Source: DASPKM01 sp963817075 (lineage in GTDB: Bacteria > Bacteroidota > Bacteroidia > Chitinophagales > Chitinophagaceae). Taken from it: a stretch of 64,000 bases of DNA. Made by a program: the position numbers and the translations under genes. The stretch's first letter is position 1; the number at the start of each line of letters is the position of its first letter. The stretch is taken from NCBI GenBank assembly GCA_963817075.1, contig CAWFMT010000001.1:62001-126000 (forward strand), given 5' to 3'. Below the pieces are notes generated by a model. It saw nothing but the letters and a program-made list of their open reading frames with translations. It was not told where the DNA came from and did no database searches. Shown piece by piece: positions 1 to 7,865 of the stretch.

Positions 1-56
1 GATTTACATAAAAAAAACGAGGACAACAATAAGAAAAAGAAAATAATAGATTTCAT
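1..56 (-). CDS. N-terminus of a putative lipoprotein, cut by the left window edge
   Basis: Reading leftwards from an ATG at 56, the only visible residues are MKSIIFFFLLLSSFFLCKS. That is a basic start, a hydrophobic stretch and a cysteine at residue 17, which fits a lipoprotein signal peptide with a lipobox-like FFLC. A perfect Bacteroidota -7 box lies 22 bases upstream (79-86, minus strand), the same spacing as for well-supported genes in this window, and this is the main argument that the frame is real. A longer open frame on the same strand (4-234) would run through this promoter. The function cannot be judged from 19 residues. Confidence 0.5.
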   Translation of the reverse strand, partial: MKSIIFFFLLLSSFFLCK

Positions 57-78
57 GTCTGATGGATTCCCGGGCTTT

Positions 79-86
79 CAAAAATA
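79..86 (-). promoter_or_regulatory. -7 promoter box TATTTTTG, partial lipoprotein
   Basis: The minus strand reads TATTTTTG, a full match to the Bacteroidota TAnnTTTG consensus, ending 22 bases before the ATG at 56. It diverges from the secDF promoter at 193-200. Confidence 0.5.
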
Positions 87-192
87 AGGATTCAAAAATT
101 AGTTCTGAGGGTTTGTAAAACTTCGGCTTCCCACCTGCATTTCCGAGCGAAACATCCCTATAAAATCCCCCTCTTTCGATGCAGGAAAACCC

Positions 193-200
193 TATCTTTG
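193..200 (+). promoter_or_regulatory. -7 promoter box TATCTTTG, secDF
   Basis: TATCTTTG is a perfect TAnnTTTG match. It overlaps a possible TTG start at 198, so translation cannot reasonably begin there; the next in-frame start is ATG 234. No convincing -33 element was seen. Confidence 0.7.
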
Positions 201-233
201 CCCCTCTTAAAAAAAAATCAAACCCGAGATCCA

Positions 234-3200
234 ATGCGTGTATTGGTAACCATCTTTGCAGTCTTATTGATCCTTATCTCATTGTATCAACTTTCGTTCA
301 CCTGGTTCGTAAATAGCCATGAGGACAAAATTGAAGAAAGAGCCAGAAAACTAGTCAATCAGAAATTCATTCCTGCAGATAAAAAGTACCCTGCCAACAA
401 GGAAATTCAGGCGATGTACCTGGATACAATTGAGCAGGGATTTACTAAGGTGAGAGATAGTTTGCTTGCCTCAACCAGAGACGAAAAAATTACCTGGTGG
501 GGTCAGACCTACCAAAAAGCAAAAGAAAGTGAGCTACTCCTGGGATTGGATCTGCAAGGCGGTATCAATGTAACACTTGATATTGCGCTTGATGGATTGA
601 TTAAGGGTCTTGCGAATAATCCACGCGATCCAAAGCTCTTAAGGGCTATCGACCAGGCTAACCGCCTTAAGACAAATAGTGATGCTGATTTTATCACACT
701 TTTTTCGCAGGCATTTAAGTCGGTAAATCCCAATGTTTCGCTTGCCCCACTCTTCGCCAATAATGCAAGAAATCAACTTAAGATAGATGCATCTGATAAC
801 CAGGTTATAAGTTACATACGTGAACAGGCTACAGCTGCAATGAAGCAAACCTTCCAGGTTCTTACAAAGAGAATAGATAAATTCGGAGTTGCCCAGCCGA
901 GTGTAAATCTTGATGAAACCAAGGGTATCATTAACGTTGAGTTGGCAGGTGCAAAAGACCCGGAAAGAGTTAGAAAATATTTACAGTCAACAGCAAACCT
1001 TCAATTCTGGGAATTATACACTGTTGGGGACCTTGCGCCATCTCTTGAGGCTGCAGATAAGACCCTTAGCTCCTACCTTGCGAGCTTAAAGGGCGTGGAT
1101 ACTACCGCTACCGGACGGCCTTCTACAATCAACATTACTTCAATTGACGCTGATACATCGGGCAAGATCAAACTAGATACTACCAAAAACACTGTTGATA
1201 CAACAAAAAAAGATACTACTGCAAAACCTGCGGCAACTACTGATAATCCACTTTTCAAGGTTGTTCAGTTTGCACAAGGTCAGCAGAATGAAAAAGGCCA
1301 GACTGTTTTTCAAGCATATCTCGGGGCGTCTGCAATAAAAGATACTGGAATTGTAAATTCTTATCTGAATAACCCTGTTGTAAGAAATCAGTTTCCGGCA
1401 AATGTGAAATTTCTATGGGGCAAACAAGAGCGCGACAAGAATGGAAAACTGCTTGACTTCCTCTATATCTATGGAATAAAATCTGTTCCAGGTCAGGATA
1501 AGGCAAGGATTGAAGGCGATGCCATCGTTGATGCCTACCAGGATTACGATCAGATAACAAGTGAGGTTACAGTCAACATGACTATGAATAACCAGGGTGA
1601 AAAGACCTGGGCAAAAATGACTGAGGAAGCAGCTCCAAAACCACAATCACCTGCAAGAGCAATAGCCATTGTACTCGATGATATAGTTTATTCTGCTCCA
1701 TTTGTAAATGAACCGATAACTGGGGGACAATCGCGTATTACGATGGGAGGAAAAGCGAATAACCAATTGGCATTGGAAGAAGCGCTGGATCTGGTGAACA
1801 TATTGAAATCCGGAAAACTGGAAGCCCCCGCCAAGATCGTACAGGAACAAGTTGTTGGACCTACACTAGGACAGGATGCAGTTAGAGGAGGTTCATTAGC
1901 CTTCCTGATTTCATTTCTTGTGATTTTCATATTGATGTTGGTTTACTTCAACACGGCTGGGTGGGTTGCTAACATTGCCCTTATACTGAATCTCTTGTTC
2001 ACTGTGGGTATCCTGAGTATGTTTGGTTTCACACTTACAGCCGCCGGTATAGCGGGTCTTGTGCTTACTATTGGTATGGCAGTGGATACGAATGTGATCA
2101 TATTTGAACGTATTAAGGATGAACTAACAAAGGGCAAATCATATCAGCTCGCATTTAAAGATGGTTACAAGCGATCATTGCCACCAGTATTGGATGCACA
2201 TATTACCACCTTGCTTACAGCATTTATTCTCGCTTACTTCGGATTGGGGCCAGTACTTGGATTTGCCACAACGCAGATCATCGGTATTATTCTATCCCTG
2301 TTTTGCGGAATTGTGATCTCAAGACTTATTACTGAATACTGGACTAATAAGAATCGGCATTTCAAATATTTTACTGCCTTGTCCAGAATGATCTTTCACA
2401 AGGCAAATTTTAGATTCACCAAGTATAGGAAAATTGCTTATGCCATTTCTGTTGTGGTTCTTCTCTTAGGAGTTGCTTCATTCTATAATGGATTTAATGA
2501 AGGCGTGGAATTCAAAGGTGGTCGTTCTTATGTAGTCAAATTTCACCGGCCTGTTGACCAGGACCAGGTAAGAGATGCATTGTCAAAAACATTTGGAAGC
2601 AATCCAATCGTGAAGACTTACGGAGGGAGTGATCAATTTGATATCACTACGGATTACCTGATCAACAATGAGAGCACAGCTACGGATTCCATTGTTGTTA
2701 ATAAGCTATATGCGGGATTAAAACCATTCTTGCCGCAAAATGTTTCACCTGAGGAATTCAAGTCAACAAAATACGTATTGCAGAGTAAAAAGGTGGTTCC
2801 AACAATATCTGATGACTTAAAGATTGGAGCGCAATGGGCAACATTCTGGTCGTTGCTATCAATTACACTTTATATATTTATTCGCTTCCGCGACTGGAGA
2901 TATTCGATAGGAACTATTGTTGCCCTGATGCATGACGTACTTGTCACATTGATAGTTTTTTCTTTCTTCAAAAACATCGTGCCGTTCCCGCTTGAAATTG
3001 ACCAGCATTTTATTGCAGCGATTCTTACGGTAATTGGTTTCTCGATGAATGATACCGTTGTTGTATTTGATAGAGTGAGAGAATACAGTAGGGAAATGCG
3101 AGGAGCAGATAAGGCTACCATAATTGATCGGGCTATAAATGATACCCTTACAAGAACGATCATGACATCAGTTACGGTTTTCCTGACCCTTCTTATCCTG

Positions 3201-3413
3201 TTCCTGGTAGGAGGAGAAGTTACCCGTGGATTTGCATTTGCAATGTTGATTGGAGTTGTGACCGGTACTTATTCTTCAATATTTGTGGCCGCACCAATTC
3301 TTGTTGACTTCGCTAAATCCAAGCCATTGGGAGCCGCAGATGCTGCTACAAGCAAAGCAGTTGCAACTGAGGTAAAACACAAACCAGTTATTGCTAAGCC
3401 GATCAGTAAATAG
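234..3413 (+). CDS. secDF: Fused protein translocase subunit SecDF
   Basis: About 1059 residues joining SecD and SecF in one chain, the usual arrangement in Bacteroidota. It sits in the inner membrane and uses the proton gradient to help SecYEG complete export. An N-terminal membrane helix (residues 3-22) is followed by the SecD periplasmic region with the conserved LDLQGG motif, a long low-complexity Thr/Lys insert near residues 300-340, the first six-helix RND block (about 560-740), a second periplasmic segment containing EGVEFKGGRSY, and the SecF helices. The C-terminus is a charged, Ala/Lys-rich cytoplasmic tail. The start is placed at ATG 234 because a TTG at 198 lies inside the promoter. 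A terminator follows at 3440. Confidence 0.96.
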   Translation: MRVLVTIFAVLLILISLYQLSFTWFVNSHEDKIEERARKLVNQKFIPADKKYPANKEIQAMYLDTIEQGFTKVRDSLLASTRDEKITWWGQTYQKAKESELLLGLDLQGGINVTLDIALDGLIKGLANNPRDPKLLRAIDQANRLKTNSDADFITLFSQAFKSVNPNVSLAPLFANNARNQLKIDASDNQVISYIREQATAAMKQTFQVLTKRIDKFGVAQPSVNLDETKGIINVELAGAKDPERVRKYLQSTANLQFWELYTVGDLAPSLEAADKTLSSYLASLKGVDTTATGRPSTINITSIDADTSGKIKLDTTKNTVDTTKKDTTAKPAATTDNPLFKVVQFAQGQQNEKGQTVFQAYLGASAIKDTGIVNSYLNNPVVRNQFPANVKFLWGKQERDKNGKLLDFLYIYGIKSVPGQDKARIEGDAIVDAYQDYDQITSEVTVNMTMNNQGEKTWAKMTEEAAPKPQSPARAIAIVLDDIVYSAPFVNEPITGGQSRITMGGKANNQLALEEALDLVNILKSGKLEAPAKIVQEQVVGPTLGQDAVRGGSLAFLISFLVIFILMLVYFNTAGWVANIALILNLLFTVGILSMFGFTLTAAGIAGLVLTIGMAVDTNVIIFERIKDELTKGKSYQLAFKDGYKRSLPPVLDAHITTLLTAFILAYFGLGPVLGFATTQIIGIILSLFCGIVISRLITEYWTNKNRHFKYFTALSRMIFHKANFRFTKYRKIAYAISVVVLLLGVASFYNGFNEGVEFKGGRSYVVKFHRPVDQDQVRDALSKTFGSNPIVKTYGGSDQFDITTDYLINNESTATDSIVVNKLYAGLKPFLPQNVSPEEFKSTKYVLQSKKVVPTISDDLKIGAQWATFWSLLSITLYIFIRFRDWRYSIGTIVALMHDVLVTLIVFSFFKNIVPFPLEIDQHFIAAILTVIGFSMNDTVVVFDRVREYSREMRGADKATIIDRAINDTLTRTIMTSVTVFLTLLILFLVGGEVTRGFAFAMLIGVVTGTYSSIFVAAPILVDFAKSKPLGAADAATSKAVATEVKHKPVIAKPISK

Positions 3414-3439
3414 AAAATAATAAAATACATTTTGAATTC

Positions 3440-3460
3440 AACCCTCCTTATTGGAGGGTT
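3440..3460 (+). terminator. Rho-independent terminator of secDF
   Basis: AACCCTCC (3440-3447), loop TTATT, GGAGGGTT (3453-3460), then a T-rich run. It lies 27 bases after the secDF stop. Confidence 0.8.
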
Positions 3461-3494
3461 TTTCTTGGTAGGTATGCCAGAGGCATAAATTAAA

Positions 3495-3520
3495 AAACGC
3501 TACTTAGAAAAGTAGCGTTT
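3495..3520 (-). terminator. Strong terminator for a minus-strand transcript
   Basis: AAACGCTACTT (3495-3505) pairs with AAGTAGCGTTT (3510-3520), an 11-bp perfect stem. On the minus strand it is followed by a run of T (six in a row including the stem end); on the plus strand the T run stops after three. It therefore best ends a transcript arriving from the right, where there is no minus-strand gene. Confidence 0.65.
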
Positions 3521-3700
3521 ACTCTCAACCCTAAAAATAAAACGTTTTACTCAGTCAGGACTATGCCTGGACCTTTCATTCAGCAAATATCACTAAGATT
3601 CGCAAGCCTGATTTACTCAGCTGATGGGTTAACCACAGCTTAACAGCGGCCTGGCGGCCTTCTTGCTCGATTGTGTGCTAATAAATATCCTCATTTTGTG
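3495..3700 (-). ncRNA. Candidate structured non-coding RNA
   Basis: The gap between secDF and the response regulator (3414-3968) has no credible reading frame, yet the minus strand carries a strong terminator at its left end. Upstream of it, local stems can be drawn: CAGG/CCTG around 3560-3580, GTTAA/TTAAC around 3630-3645, and GGCC/GGCC around 3645-3660. I do not recognise tmRNA, RNase P, SRP or another known RNA, and no clear TAnnTTTG box was found for the 5' end, which is a guess. The remainder of the gap to 3968 shows nothing else. Confidence 0.3.
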
Positions 3701-3968
3701 CAGTGATTTTGGAGGATATCATTCGGTTTTTATTTCTTGACTGAGTTTTGAGATTGATTGATCAAATGAAATTTGTCAATAATTTCATAGTGAAATCCGG
3801 ACTCATGGTGCAATACATGCTATTGGCGGTTATTTGGCTCCGTTAAGAATAGGCTTGAATTTTGCAAAGAAAGTCATGGACTGATAGATTGGCGGGCAGG
3901 AATTAACTGTATTTCACGTGTTGGAACTGAGTTTGTGAATCCAATTCAACTCTTATAAAACAACCAAT

Positions 3969-4670
3969 ATGGCCAGCAGTAAAGGAAAAGTTTTTTTAGC
4001 GGAGGATGATATGTCGCTTGGTTTCACTATCAAAGACAATCTGGAAGATGAAGGTTATGAGGTAACTCATTGTACTGATGGGCAGTCTGCCATCGATCGT
4101 TTCAATAAAGATGAATTTGATATTTGCTTGCTGGATGTGATGATGCCAATTAAAGATGGACTGGCCGTTGCTAAAAAGATCCGGCAACAAAGTGATGTGA
4201 TTCCTATCCTGTTCCTCACGTCAAAATCAATGGAAGAAGATAAGGTGAAGGGTTTTCTCACTGGGGCAGACGATTATATTACAAAGCCCTTCAGCATGCA
4301 GGAACTGGTAATGCGAATGAATGTCTTCATGAGGAGAACCAAAAAAATGCATTCAGAATCAAATGAAGAATACCGCATCGGCACACTTCGATTCTCCTAT
4401 ACTGATCTTAAATTATTCACTCCTGAAGGAAGTTTTTCCTTAACACAACGGGAAGCAGATCTGCTTCGGTTTCTCTGTCAGCATCCAAACAAAGTCTTGA
4501 AAAGAGAAGAAGTGCTAATGAATGTCTGGGGGAAAGATGATTACTTCCTAGGAAGAAGTATGGATGTATTCATGACCAAGTTGCGTAAGTATTTTAAAGA
4601 GGATCCCGCAATCAATCTTGAAACAATCCATGGACTTGGATTTAGATTCAACGCTTCAATCAATTCATGA
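3969..4670 (+). CDS. OmpR-family DNA-binding response regulator
   Basis: 233 residues. The N-terminal receiver domain (about 6-120) has the acidic pair in AEDDM (residues 11-15), phospho-acceptor Asp56 in LLDVMMP, Thr84 and Lys106 in TKPF, all intact. The C-terminal winged helix (about 135-230) has the usual OmpR/PhoB pattern, including LTQREADLLRFL and GRSMDVFMTKLRKYF. No histidine kinase is adjacent, so it is an orphan whose partner lies elsewhere. No exact -7 box was found upstream; the 555-base gap before it is non-coding. Confidence 0.93.
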   Translation: MASSKGKVFLAEDDMSLGFTIKDNLEDEGYEVTHCTDGQSAIDRFNKDEFDICLLDVMMPIKDGLAVAKKIRQQSDVIPILFLTSKSMEEDKVKGFLTGADDYITKPFSMQELVMRMNVFMRRTKKMHSESNEEYRIGTLRFSYTDLKLFTPEGSFSLTQREADLLRFLCQHPNKVLKREEVLMNVWGKDDYFLGRSMDVFMTKLRKYFKEDPAINLETIHGLGFRFNASINS

Positions 4671-4906
4671 TCTAAGAGCTTCCATTTAGTAAACTCGCAA
4701 GCGACCGTTCTCATCTATTGTGTGTCTCATTCTTGCTGCATTCTGATAACTATCAGTTAACTCCCTATGTTTTCATATTGTTTCAACTTCATATGTCAAC
4801 TCGATTGAGCTCTTTGATTAGTAAATAGCAAATGATTGATATTAGCTATGTATTCTATCAGAAAGCTTTTTTGCATTTTATGCCGACCCATTTAAATACA
4901 AGTACT

Positions 4907-5089
4907 ATGAACAAGATTATCTCAACCATTAAGAAAACTGTCACGGTTTTCAATCTCGATCTTTTGTATCCAAGATTGAAACATAACAAACCAAGATTAC
5001 TGCCTCTTCGCAATCAAAAGGCCGACCCAGCCAGCAACCCGATGGCCAGGGTATACAGAGACGGAATCATTAGAGGTCCCTTATCATAA
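4907..5089 (+). CDS. Possible 60-residue basic protein, unrecognised
   Basis: The ATG at 4907 opens a 60-residue frame, basic and proline-containing, with no signal peptide or membrane segment. An upstream in-frame ATG at 4832 would add 25 less plausible residues. No promoter box or ribosome site supports it and I recognise no family. It may be a chance frame in a long spacer; coding-potential or expression data would decide. Confidence 0.25.
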   Translation: MNKIISTIKKTVTVFNLDLLYPRLKHNKPRLLPLRNQKADPASNPMARVYRDGIIRGPLS

Positions 5090-5107
5090 TCGATGGGGTA
5101 AAAAAAA

Positions 5108-5145
5108 TAACCGTCAGGAAACGAGGACGCGAAGCAACGCCAGCC
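5108..5145. repeat. Dispersed TAACCG...GACGCG...CGCC repeat
   Basis: A degenerate copy of the repeat family typified by TTTAACCGCAAAGACGC and its complement, seen here in a spacer without flanking coding sequence. Confidence 0.45.
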
Positions 5146-5317
5146 TTTTTGACTGTTTATTATGTGACTATATTCTACGCTATGTGCCTATGTGTTATTT
5201 TTTTACTACTTGAACCTCTGGAAATTTCCAAAATTGCTACGAAACTACCTGCGAGCTTATAAAGATTTCACTAGAGGTCCTGTTGTCCGGGACTTTTGCT
5301 TTTAATAGCCCAACCGC

Positions 5318-5325
5318 TTATTTTG
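5318..5325 (+). promoter_or_regulatory. -7-like box TTATTTTG, LuxR-type regulator
   Basis: Seven of eight positions match TAnnTTTG. Only six bases separate it from ATG 5332, so the transcript would be leaderless or nearly so. Confidence 0.4.
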
Positions 5326-5331
5326 CACTGG

Positions 5332-5745
5332 ATGAAGACTATTGTTCTCGCATTCGGAATTCTGATTGCCTGTCTACTGGTGCTTTTTCAGTTAAGCCGC
5401 AAGTCCTATCTAATTTCCATGGGATCCTCTGATCTGTGGATCGCAATAATAAGTGTGGTCTTTTTTGTGGCCGGGATCGTCATCGCCAGAAAATATTATC
5501 CAGCTGTCAAAGCACCTCCAAAGGAAGGGGTAGATACTTCCAGATTAGTAAAACTTGGACTTAGCAAAAGAGAATACGAAATTCTTCAACTGATCGATGC
5601 AGGATTGTCAAACCAGCAGATCGCTAACAAATTATTTCTTGCGGAAAGCACCATCAAAAAGCATGTCTCCAATCTATTTCTTAAGCTCGACGTAGAAAGG
5701 CGCACTGAAGCTATAAAGAAGGGAAAGGAATTAAATATCCTCTAA
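5332..5745 (+). CDS. Membrane-anchored LuxR/NarL-type transcription regulator
   Basis: 137 residues from ATG 5332. Two hydrophobic helices (about 4-21 and 36-52) replace the receiver domain of ordinary NarL regulators. After a short linker comes a complete LuxR-type helix-turn-helix (about 75-135) with LSKREYEILQLI and the recognition helix region ESTIKKHVSNLF. There is no phospho-acceptor, so any signal must come through the membrane helices or a partner. The next gene encodes a DUF4199 membrane protein, and the spacer between them holds direct repeats that look like a binding site, suggesting this protein controls that gene. An upstream in-frame start at 5296 would include the promoter-like box. 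Confidence 0.85.
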   Translation: MKTIVLAFGILIACLLVLFQLSRKSYLISMGSSDLWIAIISVVFFVAGIVIARKYYPAVKAPPKEGVDTSRLVKLGLSKREYEILQLIDAGLSNQQIANKLFLAESTIKKHVSNLFLKLDVERRTEAIKKGKELNIL

Positions 5746-5752
5746 AACGGCT

Positions 5753-5824
5753 GGTACTAAAGTAGTATTTCGGCATCACAGGCAATTTAGGTACTAAAGG
5801 CCCATTGATTCGGCATCGTACTAA
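5753..5824 (+). promoter_or_regulatory. Direct-repeat operator between LuxR-type gene and DUF4199
   Basis: GGTACTAAAG followed by TTCGGCATC occurs twice (5753-5762 plus 5769-5777, and 5790-5799 plus 5809-5817), with a third GTACTAA at 5818-5824. Copy 1 also contains the perfect inverted repeat TACTA-AAG-TAGTA. The last copy abuts a -7-like box at 5827, so a bound activator would contact polymerase. Confidence 0.55.
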
Positions 5825-5826
5825 TT

Positions 5827-5834
5827 TAACATTG
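5827..5834 (+). promoter_or_regulatory. -7-like box TAACATTG, DUF4199 gene
   Basis: Seven of eight positions match TAnnTTTG and the box ends 22 bases before ATG 5857, the typical leader length in this window. Confidence 0.45.
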
Positions 5835-5856
5835 CCCGAACATTAAAAAATCGAAA

Positions 5857-6381
5857 ATGAAAAAAACTGTTTTGAAATACGGCCTACTATCGGCCGTTAC
5901 CGTTATCATGATATTTATTGTATCCTTTCTTGCATTTGGAGTAAATGAAAACTATCAGGCTCAAGAAATTCTGGGATATGCAAGCATCATCCTTTCACTA
6001 CTTTTTGTATTCTTTGGGATTAAGCATTATAGAGACCATGTGAATAAAGGAAGACTGACTTTTGGACAAGGAATGAAACTGGGGATTCTCATTGTATTGA
6101 TTCCTTCCCTGGCCTTCGGATTATTCGATCTTGTTTACGTGACTTTAATCAATCCCGAATTTGCTGATCGCTATTATGAGTACCAGCTCAATCAAATGAA
6201 ATTGAACATGAAGCCAGAAGAATTTCAAACAAGTGCAAAACAAATGGCAGCGAGCAGGGAGTTATTCAAGAATCCCTTATTCAATTTTTTGCTGATGACT
6301 GTCACTGTTTTTATTCTTGGAGTTATTGTGACAACTATTTCTTCGCTGATCCTGATGAAGAAAGAACCCAAAACCGCCTAA
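5857..6381 (+). CDS. DUF4199 domain membrane protein
   Basis: 174 residues with four hydrophobic helices (roughly 8-30, 38-56, 71-93 and 140-166) and a charged loop between helices 3 and 4 (about 100-135). The pattern, including FGIKHYRD and GRLTFGQGMKLG, matches the DUF4199 family of Bacteroidota, whose function is unknown. The gene follows a membrane-anchored LuxR-type regulator by 111 bases, with repeated operator-like sequence between them; the two probably form a regulator-target pair. No enzymatic residues are apparent. Confidence 0.85.
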   Translation: MKKTVLKYGLLSAVTVIMIFIVSFLAFGVNENYQAQEILGYASIILSLLFVFFGIKHYRDHVNKGRLTFGQGMKLGILIVLIPSLAFGLFDLVYVTLINPEFADRYYEYQLNQMKLNMKPEEFQTSAKQMAASRELFKNPLFNFLLMTVTVFILGVIVTTISSLILMKKEPKTA

Positions 6382-6395
6382 TCGCAATTTCTTTC

Positions 6396-6500
6396 TCTCT
6401 GCGAATTCTCTTTTCACTCTTGTTCTCTGCGGTTAATGTTTTTTTTACCGCAGAGAAACGGAGAACACAGAGGAAGCACGGAGAAGGTAATGACTTCAAC
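6396..6500. repeat. 105-bp intergenic repeat, copy 1
   Basis: The first of two near-identical copies exactly 169 bases apart. It contains an 11-bp perfect inverted repeat, TTCTCTGCGGT (6423-6433) and ACCGCAGAGAA (6447-6457), around a T-rich loop, with weaker complementarity outside it. The whole unit can fold into a long hairpin. No coding role. Confidence 0.8.
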
Positions 6501-6564
6501 CCTGGATTATAGTCTTTGCAAAAAACCAACGGGACTTAATGTAAATTCAAAATTCAGAGCTTCT

Positions 6565-6669
6565 TCTCTGCGAATTCTCTTTTCACTCTTGTTCTCTGCG
6601 GTTAATGTTTTTTTTACCGCAGAGAAACGGAGAACACAGAGGAAGCGCGGAGAAGAATATGACTTCAAC
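6565..6669. repeat. 105-bp intergenic repeat, copy 2
   Basis: The second copy, differing from copy 1 by only a few bases near its right end (GAAGCGCGG instead of GAAGCACGG). Its inverted arms are at 6592-6602 and 6616-6626. The 64 bases between the copies are unrelated. Confidence 0.8.
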
Positions 6670-6686
6670 TCGAAAACCAAATAAAA

Positions 6687-6715
6687 AGGCTTCGGCACGA
6701 TGAGTACCGAAGCCT
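6687..6715 (-). terminator. Terminator of the HesB/IscA-like gene
   Basis: AGGCTTCGG (6687-6695) pairs perfectly with CCGAAGCCT (6707-6715). On the minus strand the stem is followed by TTTTTAT. It lies 20 bases after the stop of the minus-strand gene. Confidence 0.8.
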
Positions 6716-6735
6716 GATTTATCGTTAAAAAATTT

Positions 6736-7077
6736 TTATACGGCGAAGGATGTCCCGCATCCACAAGTAGTGGAAGCATTAGGATTATTGAAGGTGAATC
6801 CTCTGGAATTTAGTCCGTCCTGCCAATCGATCTCCATACCCATCAGATAGATGCCATGAGCAGGGTTCATGATCACCTGGATGTTCTCTACTGTATACGT
6901 TTCATCTCCATCTACTCTGGTATCAAAACCAAGCAGATAAGTGAGTCCAGAGCATCCTCCTCCTTTTACACCAACCCTCAGGAATTTACCCTGGTTGGCT
7001 TCCTCCCCTACTAATCGGTTAATTTCTTCGATTGCAGAAGAAGTAAAAGTGACGGGAGCTAATAATGTAGTATTCAT
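6736..7077 (-). CDS. HesB/IscA/ErpA-type iron-sulfur cluster carrier
   Basis: 113 residues covering one complete HesB-like domain. The three conserved cysteines are present: Cys42 in GGGCSG, and Cys105 and Cys107 in the C-terminal TTCGCGTS. The family binds Fe-S clusters or iron and delivers clusters to client proteins in the cytoplasm. The gene stands alone, with its own -7 box (7098-7105) and terminator (6687-6715). ErpA and IscA types cannot be told apart by eye, so no symbol is given. Confidence 0.93.
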   Translation of the reverse strand: MNTTLLAPVTFTSSAIEEINRLVGEEANQGKFLRVGVKGGGCSGLTYLLGFDTRVDGDETYTVENIQVIMNPAHGIYLMGMEIDWQDGLNSRGFTFNNPNASTTCGCGTSFAV

Positions 7078-7097
7078 AGTTCCTCTTGAATTATTGA

Positions 7098-7105
7098 CAA
7101 AAATA
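7098..7105 (-). promoter_or_regulatory. -7 promoter box TATTTTTG, HesB/IscA gene
   Basis: The minus strand reads TATTTTTG, ending 20 bases before the ATG at 7077. Confidence 0.65.
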
Positions 7106-7172
7106 CAAACAATGCTTGCATTAAAAAGTTAACAACCCACTAATAGCTGAAAAGGAGTATTACATCAATCAT

Positions 7173-7180
7173 TACATTTG
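7173..7180 (+). promoter_or_regulatory. -7 promoter box TACATTTG
   Basis: A perfect TAnnTTTG match ending 14 bases before ATG 7195. It diverges from the HesB/IscA promoter. Confidence 0.65.
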
Positions 7181-7194
7181 TTCTAAACCCATTT

Positions 7195-7746
7195 ATGAAA
7201 TTAAGTACACAGCAGTTGGTCTGGGCATTGATTATTGCAGGTGTCCTGGGCGGTTCGCTGGCAATTGTTCTTTGGAAGCAAAGGCAGGAATACAAGAAAT
7301 TGAAGAAAAAGAAGGCTGAAGGAAAAACCAGGGAATCCAATTTCAACTCTGTTCAGATGCAGCTTCAGGCCTATGAAAGATTAATACTTCTTGCAGAAAG
7401 GATATCATTGTCAGGTTTGATCAACCGGATTCCATACGATGGAGTTACTGCCAGGGAGATGCAGGCTTTGTTAACTGAAACTATCCGGCAGGAGTTCGAT
7501 CATAATATTACTCAGCAGATCTATGTTACCCCCGAAGCATGGGATGCAATAAAGAATCTTAAAGAGCAAAATATATTCATCGTGAACCAGGTGGCATCAT
7601 TCCTTCAACCCGAGGCAACTGCAGTTGATCTAAATAAACAGATCCTGGAAATGCTCCTAAATAATCCAAAAGCATCTCTTCATGGAGTGGTTGAAGAAGC
7701 TTTGAGCTATGAAGCAAGAAAGGTTTTGCAAGCTGCGGCGAAATGA
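7195..7746 (+). CDS. Conserved hypothetical membrane-anchored protein
   Basis: 183 residues. One N-terminal transmembrane helix (about 7-26) is followed by a very basic stretch (KKLKKKK near 35-40) and a soluble, mainly helical domain of about 140 residues. The orientation rule suggests the soluble domain is cytoplasmic. The pattern fits a conserved Bacteroidota family of unknown function; I see no catalytic motif. The gene has its own perfect -7 box and is followed by repeat DNA before the mutase gene. Confidence 0.8.
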   Translation: MKLSTQQLVWALIIAGVLGGSLAIVLWKQRQEYKKLKKKKAEGKTRESNFNSVQMQLQAYERLILLAERISLSGLINRIPYDGVTAREMQALLTETIRQEFDHNITQQIYVTPEAWDAIKNLKEQNIFIVNQVASFLQPEATAVDLNKQILEMLLNNPKASLHGVVEEALSYEARKVLQAAAK

Positions 7747-7749
7747 AAC

Positions 7750-7841
7750 TCGTGAATCGTGAGGCGTGAATCGTGAGGCGTGAGTCGTGAGTTGGCAGTT
7801 ATCTGGCGAACCTTGGCGTCATCGCGTCTTGGTGGTAAAAT
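7750..7841. repeat. CGTGAATCGTGAGGCGTGA repeat plus NGCAAAG-type element
   Basis: 7750-7791 holds reiterated GTGAATC/GTGAGGC/GTGAGTC units. 7804-7841 is a degenerate GGCGAACCTTGGCG...GGTGGTAAAA element. Both families recur elsewhere in the window. They fill most of the gap before the mutase gene. Confidence 0.6.
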
Positions 7842-7865
7842 TCTTAAACCCGATATCCTTTACGT

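Larger units (their letters stand above)
4671..5317. other. Long intergenic stretch with one doubtful small frame
   Basis: Between the response regulator and the LuxR-type regulator there is no convincing gene apart from the possible 60-residue frame at 4907-5089. From about 5108 the DNA is repeat-like: a degenerate NGCAAAG/GGCG-type element, then a short TATGTG-rich repeat near 5160-5195. Confidence 0.5.

Noticed and set aside
198..233. TTG start extending secDF by 12 residues
   Set aside because: The codon lies within the TATCTTTG promoter box; ATG 234 begins with the expected membrane helix.
4..234. 77-codon minus-strand frame at the left edge
   Set aside because: It crosses the -7 boxes of both divergent genes, and the frame from ATG 56 has a better start, promoter and signal peptide.
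6396..6684. Open frames across the 105-bp repeats, and the idea of a CRISPR array
   Set aside because: Only two long copies with a single unrelated spacer and internal palindromes; the frames are low-complexity repeat translations and there are no cas genes.
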